64,000 nucleotides of DNA, taken from Pieris napi (taxonomy: Eukaryota; Arthropoda; Insecta; Lepidoptera; Pieridae). Shown one piece after another: positions 53,514-63,904 of this stretch. Every line of letters begins with the position of its first letter. Within the stretch, counting starts at the first letter, position 1. Below the pieces are notes generated by a model. That model searched no databases. It was given only the letters and a program-made list of their open reading frames with translations, and was not told the DNA's origin. The stretch covers positions 8,007,662-8,071,661 of the forward strand of contig NC_062256.1 in NCBI RefSeq assembly GCF_905475465.1, written 5' to 3'. The position numbers and the translations under genes are program-made.

Positions 53514-53789
53514 TTAAAAAAATGTATACAAGTTTTGAAGTCGATTAAGAAGAAAAATTTTGACTATTAAAAGACTTAAAGAAGAAGAGTGGCTCTGGAC
53601 AGAAACCAGTAGAAGCAGATTTTCCGCTCCAGATATATCCGTACTGACCACGACGCTCAGACATGAGCTACCGACTGAAGAGAGAGAAAAGACTTTAAAA
53701 TCTCCAAGGAGTGTGTATGTTCAAAGAGCTATTCTCAATCTGTGAAAACGTCCAACAGATAAGAAGACAACTTTCAAAGTAGCCTGATA

Positions 53790-54040
53790 GGATCATCATT
53801 AATGGCTGCACGGACCCTTATGAAAGCCTCTGGAAGAATTCTCTCTGTCTATCAATTGTTTCGAGGTCCTTGACGACTTCATCCCACCAATGCAACCTTG
53901 GTGTCTCTTGCAACCAGGATGTGAGTTCAGTAAGGACCTTGGGGCTCTGTTGTCCCCCATTCGGTGCACATGACCACCACTTGAGCCTGTTTTATGAATT
54001 GGACGATGTTGGCGTCGTCAAGGATGATAAAGTTCTTCAG
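53790..54040 (-). pseudogene. LINE ORF C-terminus remnant
   Basis: The minus strand reads LKWWSCAPNGGQQSPKVLTE then PRLHWWDEVVKDLETIDRQR and EFFQRLS stop. The R-L-x-W-x-D-x-V-x-x-D-L pattern near the end is typical of jockey/R1-type insect LINE proteins. Frameshifted at the Gly-His block. Its 5' region is lost. Confidence 0.6.
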
Positions 54041-54600
54041 AGCGAATACGCCAAACACTGTCGTCGCAAACATGGGGAAAAAATCTTATTATAGCTTCAT
54101 TTCATTTTCATATCAGTACAAATAAAAATATAATTTCATTAGTGCATTTTGGAGTCGAATATATTTTGATTATTTTTTATATTTTTGTTATACAATAGCG
54201 ATATTTTTTTTGAATAAGGCGGCATTTCATTGCCAAAACTACAAGATTTAGAATAAGATTTGTGGATGCAAAATGTTTTATTTTGTATGAAGTAACGTAA
54301 CGCATGTCTCTTTTGATATGGTCAACAATAATTATTGTTAATCTAGAAATTGAATCAAAGACCTTAATCACTCAAATAACACACACACACTTTATTGGTG
54401 TGGTCTACGGTACCCGTATTAATTCGGTCGTAGCACGATGTTCTTTTTTTTCTTTTCACGGTAAATAGTAAAAACAAAAAGGTTTTCTTTGTAGATAATA
54501 TGAATATTTAGAATTTTTCGTAACAGTCCTGTGCTTTTAAACCTACAATGAAATCTTTTCTTTTATAATATTAGTGTGGGTAAGGTGCAAACTGTGTTGT
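54041..54600. other. Intergenic, nothing recognised
   Basis: A short (AC)n run at about 54380-54390. No gene seen. Confidence 0.4.
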
Positions 54601-54601
54601 T

Positions 54602-54705
54602 AGGGTTGGGCAGGGTCGATGTGAATTCGCAAGTCCGGTAGCCGTTGCTAACCTCTGACCGATGACCACTGACCTGATGATTTAGATCTTGACACTGAAC
54701 ATGAA
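54602..54705 (-). repeat. GGTCA period-7 repeat family, locus 2
   Basis: The core 54649-54675 on the minus strand reads AGGTCA, TGGTCA, CGGTCA, AGGTTA with single-base spacers. Confidence 0.75.
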
Positions 54706-55110
54706 TTATCAATGAAAAATAATAAAATAAGTTATGTATGAATTATTTTTCAAAAATATTATTTGAATATAAATAAGTTATCATTTTAATAACTATGTAG
54801 AATAAGAATAATACTGAAAGATTTGCAAGAATATGGTACGAAAATCGTATGGTGGTACAATCTAAACCGCATATTCTTCACATAATGGCGTGCAAATTTG
54901 TCTTATAATTAATACATATTAAATTATTAATTATATCATCAAAGTCAATTCTAAGATTATTTCATCACTACATCATCACATTATTAAAATATATTCTTAC
55001 ATTATCAAATTAATATTACATAATGATAAAAAAAAATTTGTAAATACTCCTCATAATATTTGGTGTATATAAATAAAATTTAGTGTGTTGTCTTCTATGG
55101 AGTTTTTTTT
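54706..55110. other. Very AT-rich intergenic
   Basis: Low-complexity ATTA/TCAT-rich sequence; no gene seen. Confidence 0.45.
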
Positions 55111-55160
55111 ATTTAAATACTATATAAATAAGGAAATCATTATTTATATAGTATTTAAAT
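55111..55160. repeat. Perfect 21-bp inverted repeat (hairpin)
   Basis: ATTTAAATACTATATAAATA(A) at 55111-55131 and its exact reverse complement at 55140-55160, with an 8-nt loop. Confidence 0.85.
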
Positions 55161-55254
55161 TATTTGCTTTTATAATTTGAGGTCTTTTGAAACAAAAAGT
55201 TGGTTATTTTCACTAATAAGTAATAAATAATTCATACATTTATGTAACTAAACA

Positions 55255-55400
55255 TAGCAATGAAATATACAGTATTTACAATTTTCTTAACCTACATAGT
55301 AATAATAAAAAACAATAAAAAGAAAATTAAAACTTTTGGTCCCTGTGGCATTGTACCTTTAACGCTGGCAGTAATCGCTATATTGCGATAACCAGCTCTG
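55255..55400. repeat. Repeat F copy
   Basis: TTTTGGTCCCTGTGGCATTG, TACCTTTAACGCTGGCAG, matching 35570-35735. Confidence 0.6.
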
Positions 55401-55489
55401 GGGTCACCGATATCTAAACATTAGTTTTTGGTATCACCCGAAATGCGAAATTATTTTAAAATCTCATTTTTAACTTAATTCCTTGGACA

Positions 55490-55745
55490 ATAATAAATAA
55501 ATAAAATAAAATAAAATAAAAATAAAAAGCCTTTTATTTCCCAATATAGTTAATTAATAAGGCACATTTCTTTATGTGGTTTTCTAAACCTTTGCAAAAC
55601 TTAACAAAATCTATTAGTAAATTAATAAATATTATGACTATATTTCTATCATGCTAAGTATTATTATTTACAGTTTTTGATATTCTAATTATTGTATAGG
55701 AAGTAGGAACCCCTCTTCAGGTGAAGGCCTCTTCCAGCTCCTTGG
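55490..55745 (-). repeat. LINE-G 3' UTR copy
   Basis: An (AATAA)n-rich left side, AAAAAGCCTTTTATTTCCCA, and at right GGAACCCCTCTTCAGGTGAA with GGCCTCTTCCAGCTCCTTGG, as in the 45398 copy. Confidence 0.55.
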
Positions 55746-55839
55746 ACAATAATGAGGTATATATACTAAAAATCTCATAATACGTGCTGAATTAATAATT
55801 GTATCCATTTATCATACAAAATAATCCACGGTCATCGTT

Positions 55840-55915
55840 TTATTCGCAACCCCTCGTAGTGACCAGCCGTTGGTCACCTATGCCCGCTGACCGCTGACCT
55901 CTTGGGATAGACAAC
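55840..55915 (-). repeat. GGTCA period-7 repeat family, locus 3
   Basis: The core 55874-55900 on the minus strand reads AGGTCA, CGGTCA, CGGGCA, AGGTGA with single-base spacers. Flanks (CCGTTGGTCACCTATGCCC) match locus 0 in reverse. Confidence 0.7.
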
Positions 55916-56744
55916 TTGTTCTGCCATTGCCAAGTTCATATGACATTGAAAGAACTTAGTCAAGAAATTTCTTATTCAAAATCTTTTCAAAGTTACTGGA
56001 CTTTGTACTTCATAAAAGATTGTTCTGTCGTTTCGATGGAAAATTAGTATTACCGGCTTTTCAGCTTTCCCTACGTAATCATATTTTATAGTTATTTTAT
56101 ATGATATTTATAATTATTTTTACAATCGCTGGTCACCATACTAGGACATTCCTGTGTTGGGACCAGACTCTTCCGGGCTACAATAAAACGACAAAAACTT
56201 GGTAAAAAAATATAAAGTAAAAGAAAACCAAATAAGTTGTTAGTGTGCGTGATTGATATATATATGTGTAAGTGACCACATGAAAATGGCGGTCTCCGTA
56301 GACTGTTTGACTGATTCTTTTATTTTATTTATTCAAATCCTACAGCTAATTATATACAACAAAAAACAATTATACTAAACATATAGCCAAAGAACAAATA
56401 CACTATACAATATACAAAAAGGTTTGAATATTATGAAATACGAAAAGAAACATGAAATTACGAAAAGAAATAAAACAATAAAAAATATTAAATACGTAAT
56501 ACCTAATGCGGCTGTGCTGTGTGATGGTGTGAAAGTGAGGGTATGTACTTGAAGGTGTGTATGTGGGGTGTGCTCATGATGCAGGTGAATTAGCGCTATG
56601 TATATTCTAAATACTCCTTCTAAGCATAGCCCGAGATAACTTACATTAAAATATAATATCATTTTGTTGTAAAGTAAATGTATGAAAATTTTCTTAATAG
56701 TGATAAATAACCCGCCCTAAAATACAGCTCACTATTGTATGCAA
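55916..56744. other. Intergenic with a possible reverse LINE end
   Basis: 56316-56640 starts TTTTATTTTATTTATTCAAA and contains a GT-rich run, reminiscent in reverse of the insertion at 41251-41640. The 95-codon minus-strand frame there is His/Thr-rich because of that run. Not assigned. Confidence 0.4.
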
Positions 56745-56790
56745 CTTGCAAAAGGGTTGATCCAGCCGTTATTCACCTGTGACCTGCGAT
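56745..56790 (-). repeat. GGTCA period-7 repeat family, locus 4
   Basis: The core 56773-56785 on the minus strand is AGGTCACAGGTGA; the flank GATCCAGCCGTTATTCACC matches the other loci weakly. Confidence 0.5.
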
Positions 56791-56888
56791 ATTAGCATAA
56801 TAAAACACTTGAGTACACATGAGATAAATCTCGATATTGTTAAACGAATCGAGTTTATTTACTTACAAATAAGTTCTACGTAAAAAAA

Positions 56889-57222
56889 AAAACATTTATT
56901 CATATAGGTAACACAATGTACACTTATGAACGTCAAAAAAGAAATATACATTAAATGCTTTTAACTTTACATTTACTGCCAGTTCTCAAATCAAGGGCGT
57001 AGAACGGAAGATAAGAACTGGCAATAAACTCTCCGCCACTCTTTTTAATCGCCAAGTTTTTTGTTTTACACAACTTTTGTAAGGAGCTGCAACCATTACA
57101 CCATGTTCCACATGACAGCTTAGGTAATTAAAAAAACAAAAAAAATTAAAACAAAGATTTGTCCTCTATTAGCCGGAGGCATGGTGAAATAGGAGCACGC
57201 ACTTACATTCTCTACGATTTCG
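56889..57222 (-). repeat. LINE-E 3' tail copy, longest type
   Basis: Reverse of 39673-39998: TTTATTCATATAGGTAACAC at left, AGAACTGGCAATAAACTCTC and CATGTTCCACATGACAGC inside, ATAGGAGCACGCACTTACAT at right. Confidence 0.85.
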
Positions 57223-57912
57223 TTCTCTCAAACTTACGATACGGTGCTTAATGCAGTGCTAATTCCATTTAAGTTAATAAACGTTTGATCACACCAAAAA
57301 GTGCAATGGTCAAAGCTCACCGATGTCCAGATTGGGCATCTGATAAACGAGCTAGGTCTGGATATCCGTTGTTGCCTCCCCTCACACTTAAAATCGATTT
57401 TCGTTTAGTTATTGTAGTTTTTTATTTGTTTTATTTTTGTATTATTTCTTCGTCTATGTCATGTTCGCCTATAAGTGCTTGTCATATTAAAAATTGTATA
57501 TAGTAGTTCTTTTACCAATGTATCAGTGTGCGTTTGCAGTTTTATCAATAAAAAAATGTATATATATAACGTTTAAGGTTTATATTAAGATGGACTTTTG
57601 AGGCTAAATTCACAATAGTGGCTTGTTTATTAAGTTAGGTGATATCTGTTGTATGCAGAAGTCCAAGTATATGTACCATGTGTAGTATCGCATTGTCATG
57701 TAAAGAGAATAATTGTGGAAATTAATAAAGCATTTTACATTTTTTTTGTATTTTATAATTGTTATCAAATTTAATTAAATATGGAATAATTTTATATTCA
57801 ATACAACATATAATTATTACGTAAATTTAAATAAAAATGCGACTGCCGTAACTTGAAACTTTCTTGAAGACTTATATGAATTACTCGCCTATACCAAAGA
57901 CAACAATAAAGA
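57223..57912. other. Intergenic, nothing recognised
   Basis: A 72-codon frame at 57285-57503 has no recognisable family. Confidence 0.4.
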
Positions 57913-58001
57913 AAAGTTCCTCTGGCATTGAGAGTGTCCATGGGCACTCACTTAACATTAGATGAGCCTCCAGCCCGTTTGCCTCCTGTTTATAAAAAAA
58001 A
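57913..58001 (+). repeat. LINE-A 3' tail copy, short
   Basis: TCTGGCATTGAGAGTGTCCA, CTTAACATTAGATGAGCCTC, CGTTTGCCTCCTGTTTATAA, then an A-run. Confidence 0.75.
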
Positions 58002-58373
58002 AACAATTAAAACGTAGTATTAGAATTTATGGCAGGTCTAGATTATCATGGTTAACTAACTTTTCAAATGACAATTGACAATCACTCTTTGTCACTGTCA
58101 TTTTGAGATTGACATGTACACACGATTATGAAGCTTTAAATCGAGATAATACTAAAACATAGCAATATTAAAATTTTGTTTACATTACAGGTGGTGTGGT
58201 TTATATATATTAGATATATATAAGAACCGTGTCCGGGTGAACAAAGTCAATTTCGCAATACGAAACAATGGGGTTCATTGTTCGCCATTTAATTAAATTT
58301 ACATTTTCATACTCATTTGCGACGATTCGAGTGTTTTATACGATCAGTAAGGGCATCTTTTAAAATAAATAAA

Positions 58374-58633
58374 TCAGTGGTGTTTCAACCCTTTTAGGCC
58401 TAGGCCTCAGATTTCTGTATCTGTTTCATTATGATTTGTCAATCTAATAGGCAAGTAGGTGATCCTGTGCCTGACATACGCCGTCTACTATTTAGGTCTA
58501 AGGCAAGCCGGTTTTCACCGTTCGAGCGTATGTTAAATGCGTAGATAGATAGTCCATTGGTGTACAACTGGGGATCGAACTTACGACCTCAGGGATGAGA
58601 GTCGCACGGTAAAGCCACTAGGCCAACACTGCT
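58374..58633 (-). repeat. SINE-1 copy, near full length
   Basis: ATCAGTGGTGTTTCAACCCT at left, GGGGATCGAACTTACGACCT and GCCACTAGGCCAACACTGC at right. Confidence 0.92.
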
Positions 58634-60004
58634 CTATTTCTTTCCTTACGAAACTTTTCATTTGTGGAAGTAATTTTACATAAAAACCAATCAGTTCTTT
58701 GACTTGGGTTTTAATCGAGGACAGTCTTATATTTTGTATTCTAGCAAATAATATTAAATTACTCTAACATTTAGTCTAGATAATGATGAACATTTACTAC
58801 CAGAGATGGACTTGATCACAGGACTTCTATAGTCTATAGTCCAGGCACCAGTCTCTCACAAATTTCAGTAAACTATATGTTATCTATATGCAAACTTGAA
58901 ATAAAGCAAATAAATTAACATGATTCCCTTGTATAAAGTAATTTTACGTAATAAAATTTGTCTCGGTCTGATGCGCTGAAGCCTCGTCTGTATTTTTTAC
59001 GGTCCGTTTCTGAATCAAAGCGTTTTTTAACTCAAATTCTTAAGACAAATCTTGTTTTTGTCAAATTACATTGAACCACATTGAACTACAACTAGAAACT
59101 AAACTATAAAAGCTGGTAATTGTTTACTGTCGGCCACTTCTTATTGTTCATGAATTCATCAAAATTAATAAATTCCCAGAATTCATTACGCGTATTATAT
59201 GTAATTTACACGATAACTATACAGAATATGTCACAAATTAAATTTCATTTCATGAACAAAAATCGATATTTAACGTAAATTTCCTTAGGTGCCCGGTTTT
59301 ACAAAAGAGTTTGCTTATTATCTTCATTATATAATAATTATACATAATCTAATCTTTATTATATTTCTATAATTTTTCCTTAACTATAATTTCTCAAGAC
59401 CTCTTGGCCTCTTAAAGACTTCCAAAGATACCAATTTTTCTAGGCCTATTTGGCTCTAGTTCAGCTATTATTTTGATCTCATGGAGTCATCTAAATATAC
59501 AACGCTATAAATAATAATTAATTATAATTGTAACCTAAGAAGTGATCAATTAATGAACATATGAAGGGAGGTGATCCTGAAAATAGTCCACCTGAACCGG
59601 AACTTAATTCTTTTTATATTATTTTATTAAACGAATTAAAAACCATAGACACATTAGTAAATAGACTAGTGATTTACAAAACATTTTTATTTAAACGTCA
59701 TTAGTTATAGTTTTGATGTAAAATTGTATTATTTTATGTTATAATATTATTTAGTTTAAACATTATTATTTTAATAAATAATTAATGTATAATCATACCC
59801 AAATTATTTGCGAATATAACGGAATAAACACTACTTATGCAGACCTTGACATATTCGATAGTGGGCTGATCAATTTAAAAAAAAGCATTATTAAATGTCT
59901 ATCTGATACCTAATTTGATGTTTTGCTAGTGATTTTTTCTTAACAATTAGCAAAAAATTAACTGTACTATGTATGTAGTAATTAACTTAGTAACATATAC
60001 TGTA
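58634..60004. other. AT-rich intergenic, nothing recognised
   Basis: No gene, RNA or recognisable repeat over about 1.4 kb. Confidence 0.45.
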
Positions 60005-60312
60005 GATATATCTAATAGGTATATAAAATTCTCGTGTCGCGGTGTTTGTGGTTCCTCCGTAACGGCTGGACCGATTCTCATGAAATTTTGTGTGCATATT
60101 GGGTATGTCTGAGCATCGGACAACATCTATTTTTCATCCCCCTAAATGTTAAGGGTAGTCCACCCCTAAATATTTTGTTTTTATTTTTAGATATTTTTTT
60201 CTGTTTTTTTTTTATGATACAGCATTAAAAAATACATATATCCCCCAACTTTCACTCCTCTACAATCAACCCCTATTTTTTTATTATAAACGACGTTTGC
60301 CCGGTCAGCTAG
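60005..60312 (+). mobile_element. Helitron-like non-autonomous element
   Basis: 5' end ATATAAAATTCTCGTGTCGC, GGTGTTTGTGGTTCCTCCGT, AACGGCTGGACCGATTCTCA and 3' end ACGACGTTTGCCCGGTCAGC(TAG) are the type found in abundant lepidopteran Helitrons. The A...T junction and CTAG end agree. No Rep/helicase coding; the 64-codon frame inside is incidental. Terminal hairpin not clearly identified. Confidence 0.65.
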
Positions 60313-60829
60313 TATTATATATAAAATGAGCATTATGTACGATGTGGTAAACTATAATGAATAAACATAATTGTTATAGTTAAGTCCAAACTCAAAAACA
60401 CCTTTTGAATTTGGAATGTTAGTCTATAGCCAGATAGTCTATATCTCTTTTATCTATGTCACCTAAATATAATCTGTATTAGTATGTACCGGTTTGTAAT
60501 AATAAGCCGCATCGCACATGTTGCGTCGCTTTGCGTACAAGGGTTCGTGGGAAGTCGGAAACTTATATCTTTTTATTGGAAGCTGTAATTAAGGAAACCA
60601 CTGTAATTACAGGGGCGATTGCTAAATATAATTGAACTTTTTTAATCCCTTCCACCGTATTGATTTGATGTATTTTTAACGACGAACGTGGAACGTGTCG
60701 TCTGCGTAAATACTTTGAAAGTATATGTACAATTTCTTTGACAGTAGAATTTTGTTATTGCTGGTTAATAATCATGTAAGGGGGTCAAACTTGAGGGTTC
60801 AAAGTAAGACGGTTTTTAAATATTCCTCC
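60313..60829. other. Intergenic, nothing recognised
   Basis: A GC-moderate patch at 60510-60560; no gene or repeat identified. Confidence 0.4.
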
Positions 60830-60915
60830 CTCAAAGACCGACACCCACTAAAATGGGTGTCCATGACTGCTATGATGTTTTTGGGTGTCCTGTAGCCTCA
60901 CAGCCTACTTTTTTT
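60830..60915 (+). repeat. Repeat B-like fragment
   Basis: CACCCACTAAAATGGGTGTC, CATGACTGCTATGATG, GGTGTCCTGTAGCCTCACAG; matches the reverse of 40560-40630. Confidence 0.45.
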
Positions 60916-61084
60916 AAATATTAACTATAGATAATAAGTCAAAGACGTATACGTCAATAAGATAACTTCTATTCGAACGCATTCAACGCGCATAATTTTC
61001 CTGTTTGTTCTTTATTTATTTACCCATGTTACACCATATACCAAGGTAACACTGAAAATGTTTAGAAAATGAAAAACGGCTTAA

Positions 61085-61400
61085 TATAGAAAGTTGCCAA
61101 TACTTATATTGTTTTTCGAAGTAATCCCCGTTCCTCTTTAAACATCGTCGCATTCGATGGAACCAATGAGAAAAGCAGTGGCCCAGTTTTCCTTACGCTT
61201 TCACCGCATCTTCAAGGCTTGCAAGCGAAAACCTCGAATTTTATCTTTAGCTCTTGGAAATAAATGAGAGTCGCAGAGCGCAGGACGACATGGGGCTTTA
61301 TTGAGAAATGCTAATCGCATACTATCATAGCTTTGTTGTTGAGTTAGCCCACATCGAAAGTTATAATAAAACATTGACCGAAAACTTGCGTTAGGTTCAT
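61085..61400 (-). pseudogene. Mariner transposase, internally deleted
   Basis: On the minus strand, from an ATG at 61400: MNLTQVFGQ, then after a frameshift FYYNFRCGLTQQQSYDSMRL and AFLNKAP, the N-terminal helix-turn-helix start of a lepidopteran mariner. It is followed at once by CRPALCDSHLFPRAKDKIRG then FRLQALK, which is the C-terminal P-D-L-A-P-C-D-F-H-L-F-P region containing the last catalytic Asp. Then, frameshifted, WFHRMRRCLKRNGDYFEKQ ends the protein. The catalytic middle is deleted. TIRs were not confidently placed. Confidence 0.78.
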
Positions 61401-62207
61401 TTTCACGTGTAACAAGAGTTTAAGATTTGCCGCCAATTCACAAAAACAAATGACAAATGAATGCAATGTACTAAAAATAAAATATGTTTATTATGAAACA
61501 TAAGATACATGTATCACTTATTCCACGTCATTAAATTTGAATTTGTAGGCATTCCTACTCATCGGCAAAGAAGACTTTTTTATTTTATTATGTCAAAAAA
61601 GCATTAGATTTTGACAGTATCATAATTTTAACTACAAGCTGTTAGCAACGCATGTATTTATTGTCTATCTACAGTTATATTTACTCTGTGTAAGTAAATA
61701 TTATTTTAAATTAGCCACTGGCCATTTAAAGGGCAATTTGCATAGACAGATAACTTATCAACTCCACAAACATGGATCGGAAGTTGAAGGGCTGGCTAAA
61801 GTTCATGTGCGATAATAGGATGATGATAAATCTGCGAAAGTGTGATTCTGAAACTAAACAAGTCAATCCAATGGCATCAGTGTATGGATTTTGGTTTCTG
61901 AACATTTTCTTTTCGAAAAGACCAGTGCAACAACCCTTGGTCTTTTTGAAGTGTCTTTAGCATCGTTGTGATTTGAAAGTCGATGAAACGAAGACGCGAC
62001 AGTAAAAAGAGACAGACACGTAATTTCATAAGATTTTACGTGGGAGTAAATGAGATAGGAGGCATTACACAGTGTATAAAGTTTAAACTAGAGTGCATTT
62101 GATCATTTTCTGAATTAAAAAAAAGAGAGTGACAAAAAATTAAATAAGATATTAATTTAATTCAATTATAAAACTAGATGAAAATTATCAATTTTATTTA
62201 CATATTA
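61401..62207. other. Intergenic, nothing recognised
   Basis: The word GTATCACTTATTCCACGTCA with ATTAAATTTGAATTTG at about 61512-61550 is shared with 28420-28455, so a dispersed repeat overlaps here. The 62-codon frame at 61772 resembles no family. Confidence 0.4.
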
Positions 62208-62314
62208 TGACTATAAAAACTTTTTTAATCATTGTAGTTTTAATCAAAATTGATATTAAACTTAAAAAATTAATATTTTAATTTTTAAGTTTAATTTTGA
62301 ATTATAATAGTCAG
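62208..62314. repeat. AT-rich foldback
   Basis: Inner arms ATTAAACTTAAAAAATTA (62255-62272) and TAATTTTTAAGTTTAAT (62279-62295), outer arms TGACTATA and TATAATAGTCA. A nested imperfect hairpin of about 107 bp. Confidence 0.6.
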
Positions 62315-62316
62315 AG

Positions 62317-62371
62317 TGCACAGCCGGGGATCGAACCTACTCTCTCAGTGCTGGTGTGCCTGTCATATTGA
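62317..62371 (-). repeat. SINE-1 head fragment
   Basis: GTGCACAGCCGGGGATCGAA then CCTACTCTCTCAG: the B-box end only. Confidence 0.65.
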
Positions 62372-62514
62372 CGTTTTGTGTCTAAGACATAGATGAATTG
62401 CCCTCCTTTTTTACTTGATGTCAATTGTATTAAAAATTTTTTTATTATATCCTTGTGCTTTCGTTATAAATAGGTTGACAATTACATAGTAATAGTGACT
62501 AATATACATTTTTA

Positions 62515-62616
62515 GGCCAGCAACGCACTTGCGAGCTTTCCGGCCTTCTGGCGGTATCACTTAACATCAGATGACCCTTTTCGTTTGCCTGCTATTATTT
62601 TTTTTTTAAAAAGAGC
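62515..62616 (+). repeat. LINE-A 3' tail copy
   Basis: GGCCAGCAACGCACTTGCGA, GGCGGTATCACTTAACATCA, GATGACCCTTTTCGTTTGCC, then T/A runs. Confidence 0.75.
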
Positions 62617-62619
62617 GCA

Positions 62620-62960
62620 TCCTGCAATCAGTTTCTGACTATGAGCAGATGAGTTGTAGGATGATTTGCGGGTGGAGATATTCCTCAGGAATATCTACCA
62701 TAATATTATAATGGCAGAATGACCAGCGCTGTTGAACATTCTGCTCCTCAGCATAATGCTGAGCCAGGGCCAATTACAACCACAGCACACACGCATTACA
62801 CACATGAAGCGAACCAAATGGAAAAAGGGATTTTTTTATTTATATTTTTATTGTTTTTGATATGTCTTATTTTATTTGTCCTTTGAGTATTGTTATTTTG
62901 TGTGTTTATGTGTGTGTGTTTTCGTATGTAATAAATGTTATGTCTATGTCTAATAATATT
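62620..62960. repeat. Hairpin-rich unnamed repeat
   Basis: Three consecutive short hairpins: AGATATTCCTCAGGAATATC(T) at 62676-62696, CAGAATG...CATTCTG at 62715-62744, CTCAGCATAATGCTGAG at 62747-62763. Then comes an AC/GT-rich and T-rich tail with an AATAAA-type signal near 62930. May be a LINE 3' UTR or a structured transcript. Confidence 0.4.
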
Positions 62961-63511
62961 AGCTCAGTCAATGCTGCTGAGCTCCAGGGTTCGTCGTCTT
63001 TTGTGTCGGTTTATATACTCCGGTAGGGTGAGTTGAACAGCTAGATATTATATAAAAAGCTAGATATTATATACAGCAGCCTGCTATGATATAAAAATAA
63101 AATAAAAAATACATATTGATTTTAGACACCGACGAAATCAAAAATCATTTTCCGTCTTACCTCTACTTTGTGTTCTTATAAATAAACGTCCGTTACGCTC
63201 TAACCGTTGGGTAATTCACAATCATTAATTTCTTTTGTCATTTCCTATCCACTCAATTAGCTTGTTAATGTTTAATCTAATATTTATAGAACCTATCTCA
63301 ACATTCGACCTAAATATTAATCGTAATTAAACAATCGCAAATTAATATAGTTATTACGTCTTACATTTTTTTAAATATATCTAAATTATCCAATATTCCC
63401 GACTCTTGTGGTGCGGTACCTTCTAAAACTTCCTAATATTTCGGGTCAATAATACGTTAACATTTCATACCAAACAATACCACAAATTTTTAACCAACAC
63501 GTGGCAAAAGG
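62961..63511. other. Intergenic, nothing recognised
   Basis: A duplicated word AGCTAGATATTATATA occurs at 63040 and 63058. No gene seen. Confidence 0.4.
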
Positions 63512-63608
63512 AGGAGGAGCAGGCAGGAGGCTCATCTGATGTTAAATACCGCGGCCCATGGACACTAACATTGCCAGAAGGCTCGCAAGTGAGTCGGCCT
63601 TTTGAGGA
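63512..63608 (-). repeat. LINE-A 3' tail copy
   Basis: GGCAGGAGGCTCATCTGATG, CGCGGCCCATGGACACTAAC, GCCAGAAGGCTCGCAAGTGA. Confidence 0.8.
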
Positions 63609-63619
63609 TAAAAATTTAC

Positions 63620-63835
63620 TATCAATTTTATTTTATTTTAAAAAGAATAAAATACAAAAACGCGATTAATTTCTTAGAGTTTGTTGGAGGTCAAAGACTA
63701 TCTGTCTATTAAATACTTCTACAGCTGCTGGCACATACTAGCTCCATGTGGCTTGTATAAGGGTAAAATAGCATTCCTTGGAGGAGGCCTACACCTGTGA
63801 AGGAGGTTCCTACTAAAATTGTAGCCAATACACAA
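63620..63835 (+). repeat. LINE-G 3' UTR copy
   Basis: CTTGGAGGAGGCCTACACCT, GTGAAGGAGGTTCCTACT, as in the 45398 and 55490 copies (reverse), after AATAAAATACAAAAACGCG. Confidence 0.55.
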
Positions 63836-63904
63836 CAGTTAACAATTATTGTTTATCTTTGGAAATTAATTTTTTATTATCCCACTCTTGGAACGCCTTA
63901 AAGG

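Noticed and set aside
56375..56662. 95-codon hydrophobic and His/Thr-rich frame
   Set aside because: It crosses a GT-rich low-complexity run and an AT-rich repeat end; no motif.
57285..57503. 72-codon frame next to a LINE-E tail
   Set aside because: No recognisable domain and the hydrophobic end is low-complexity T-rich sequence.
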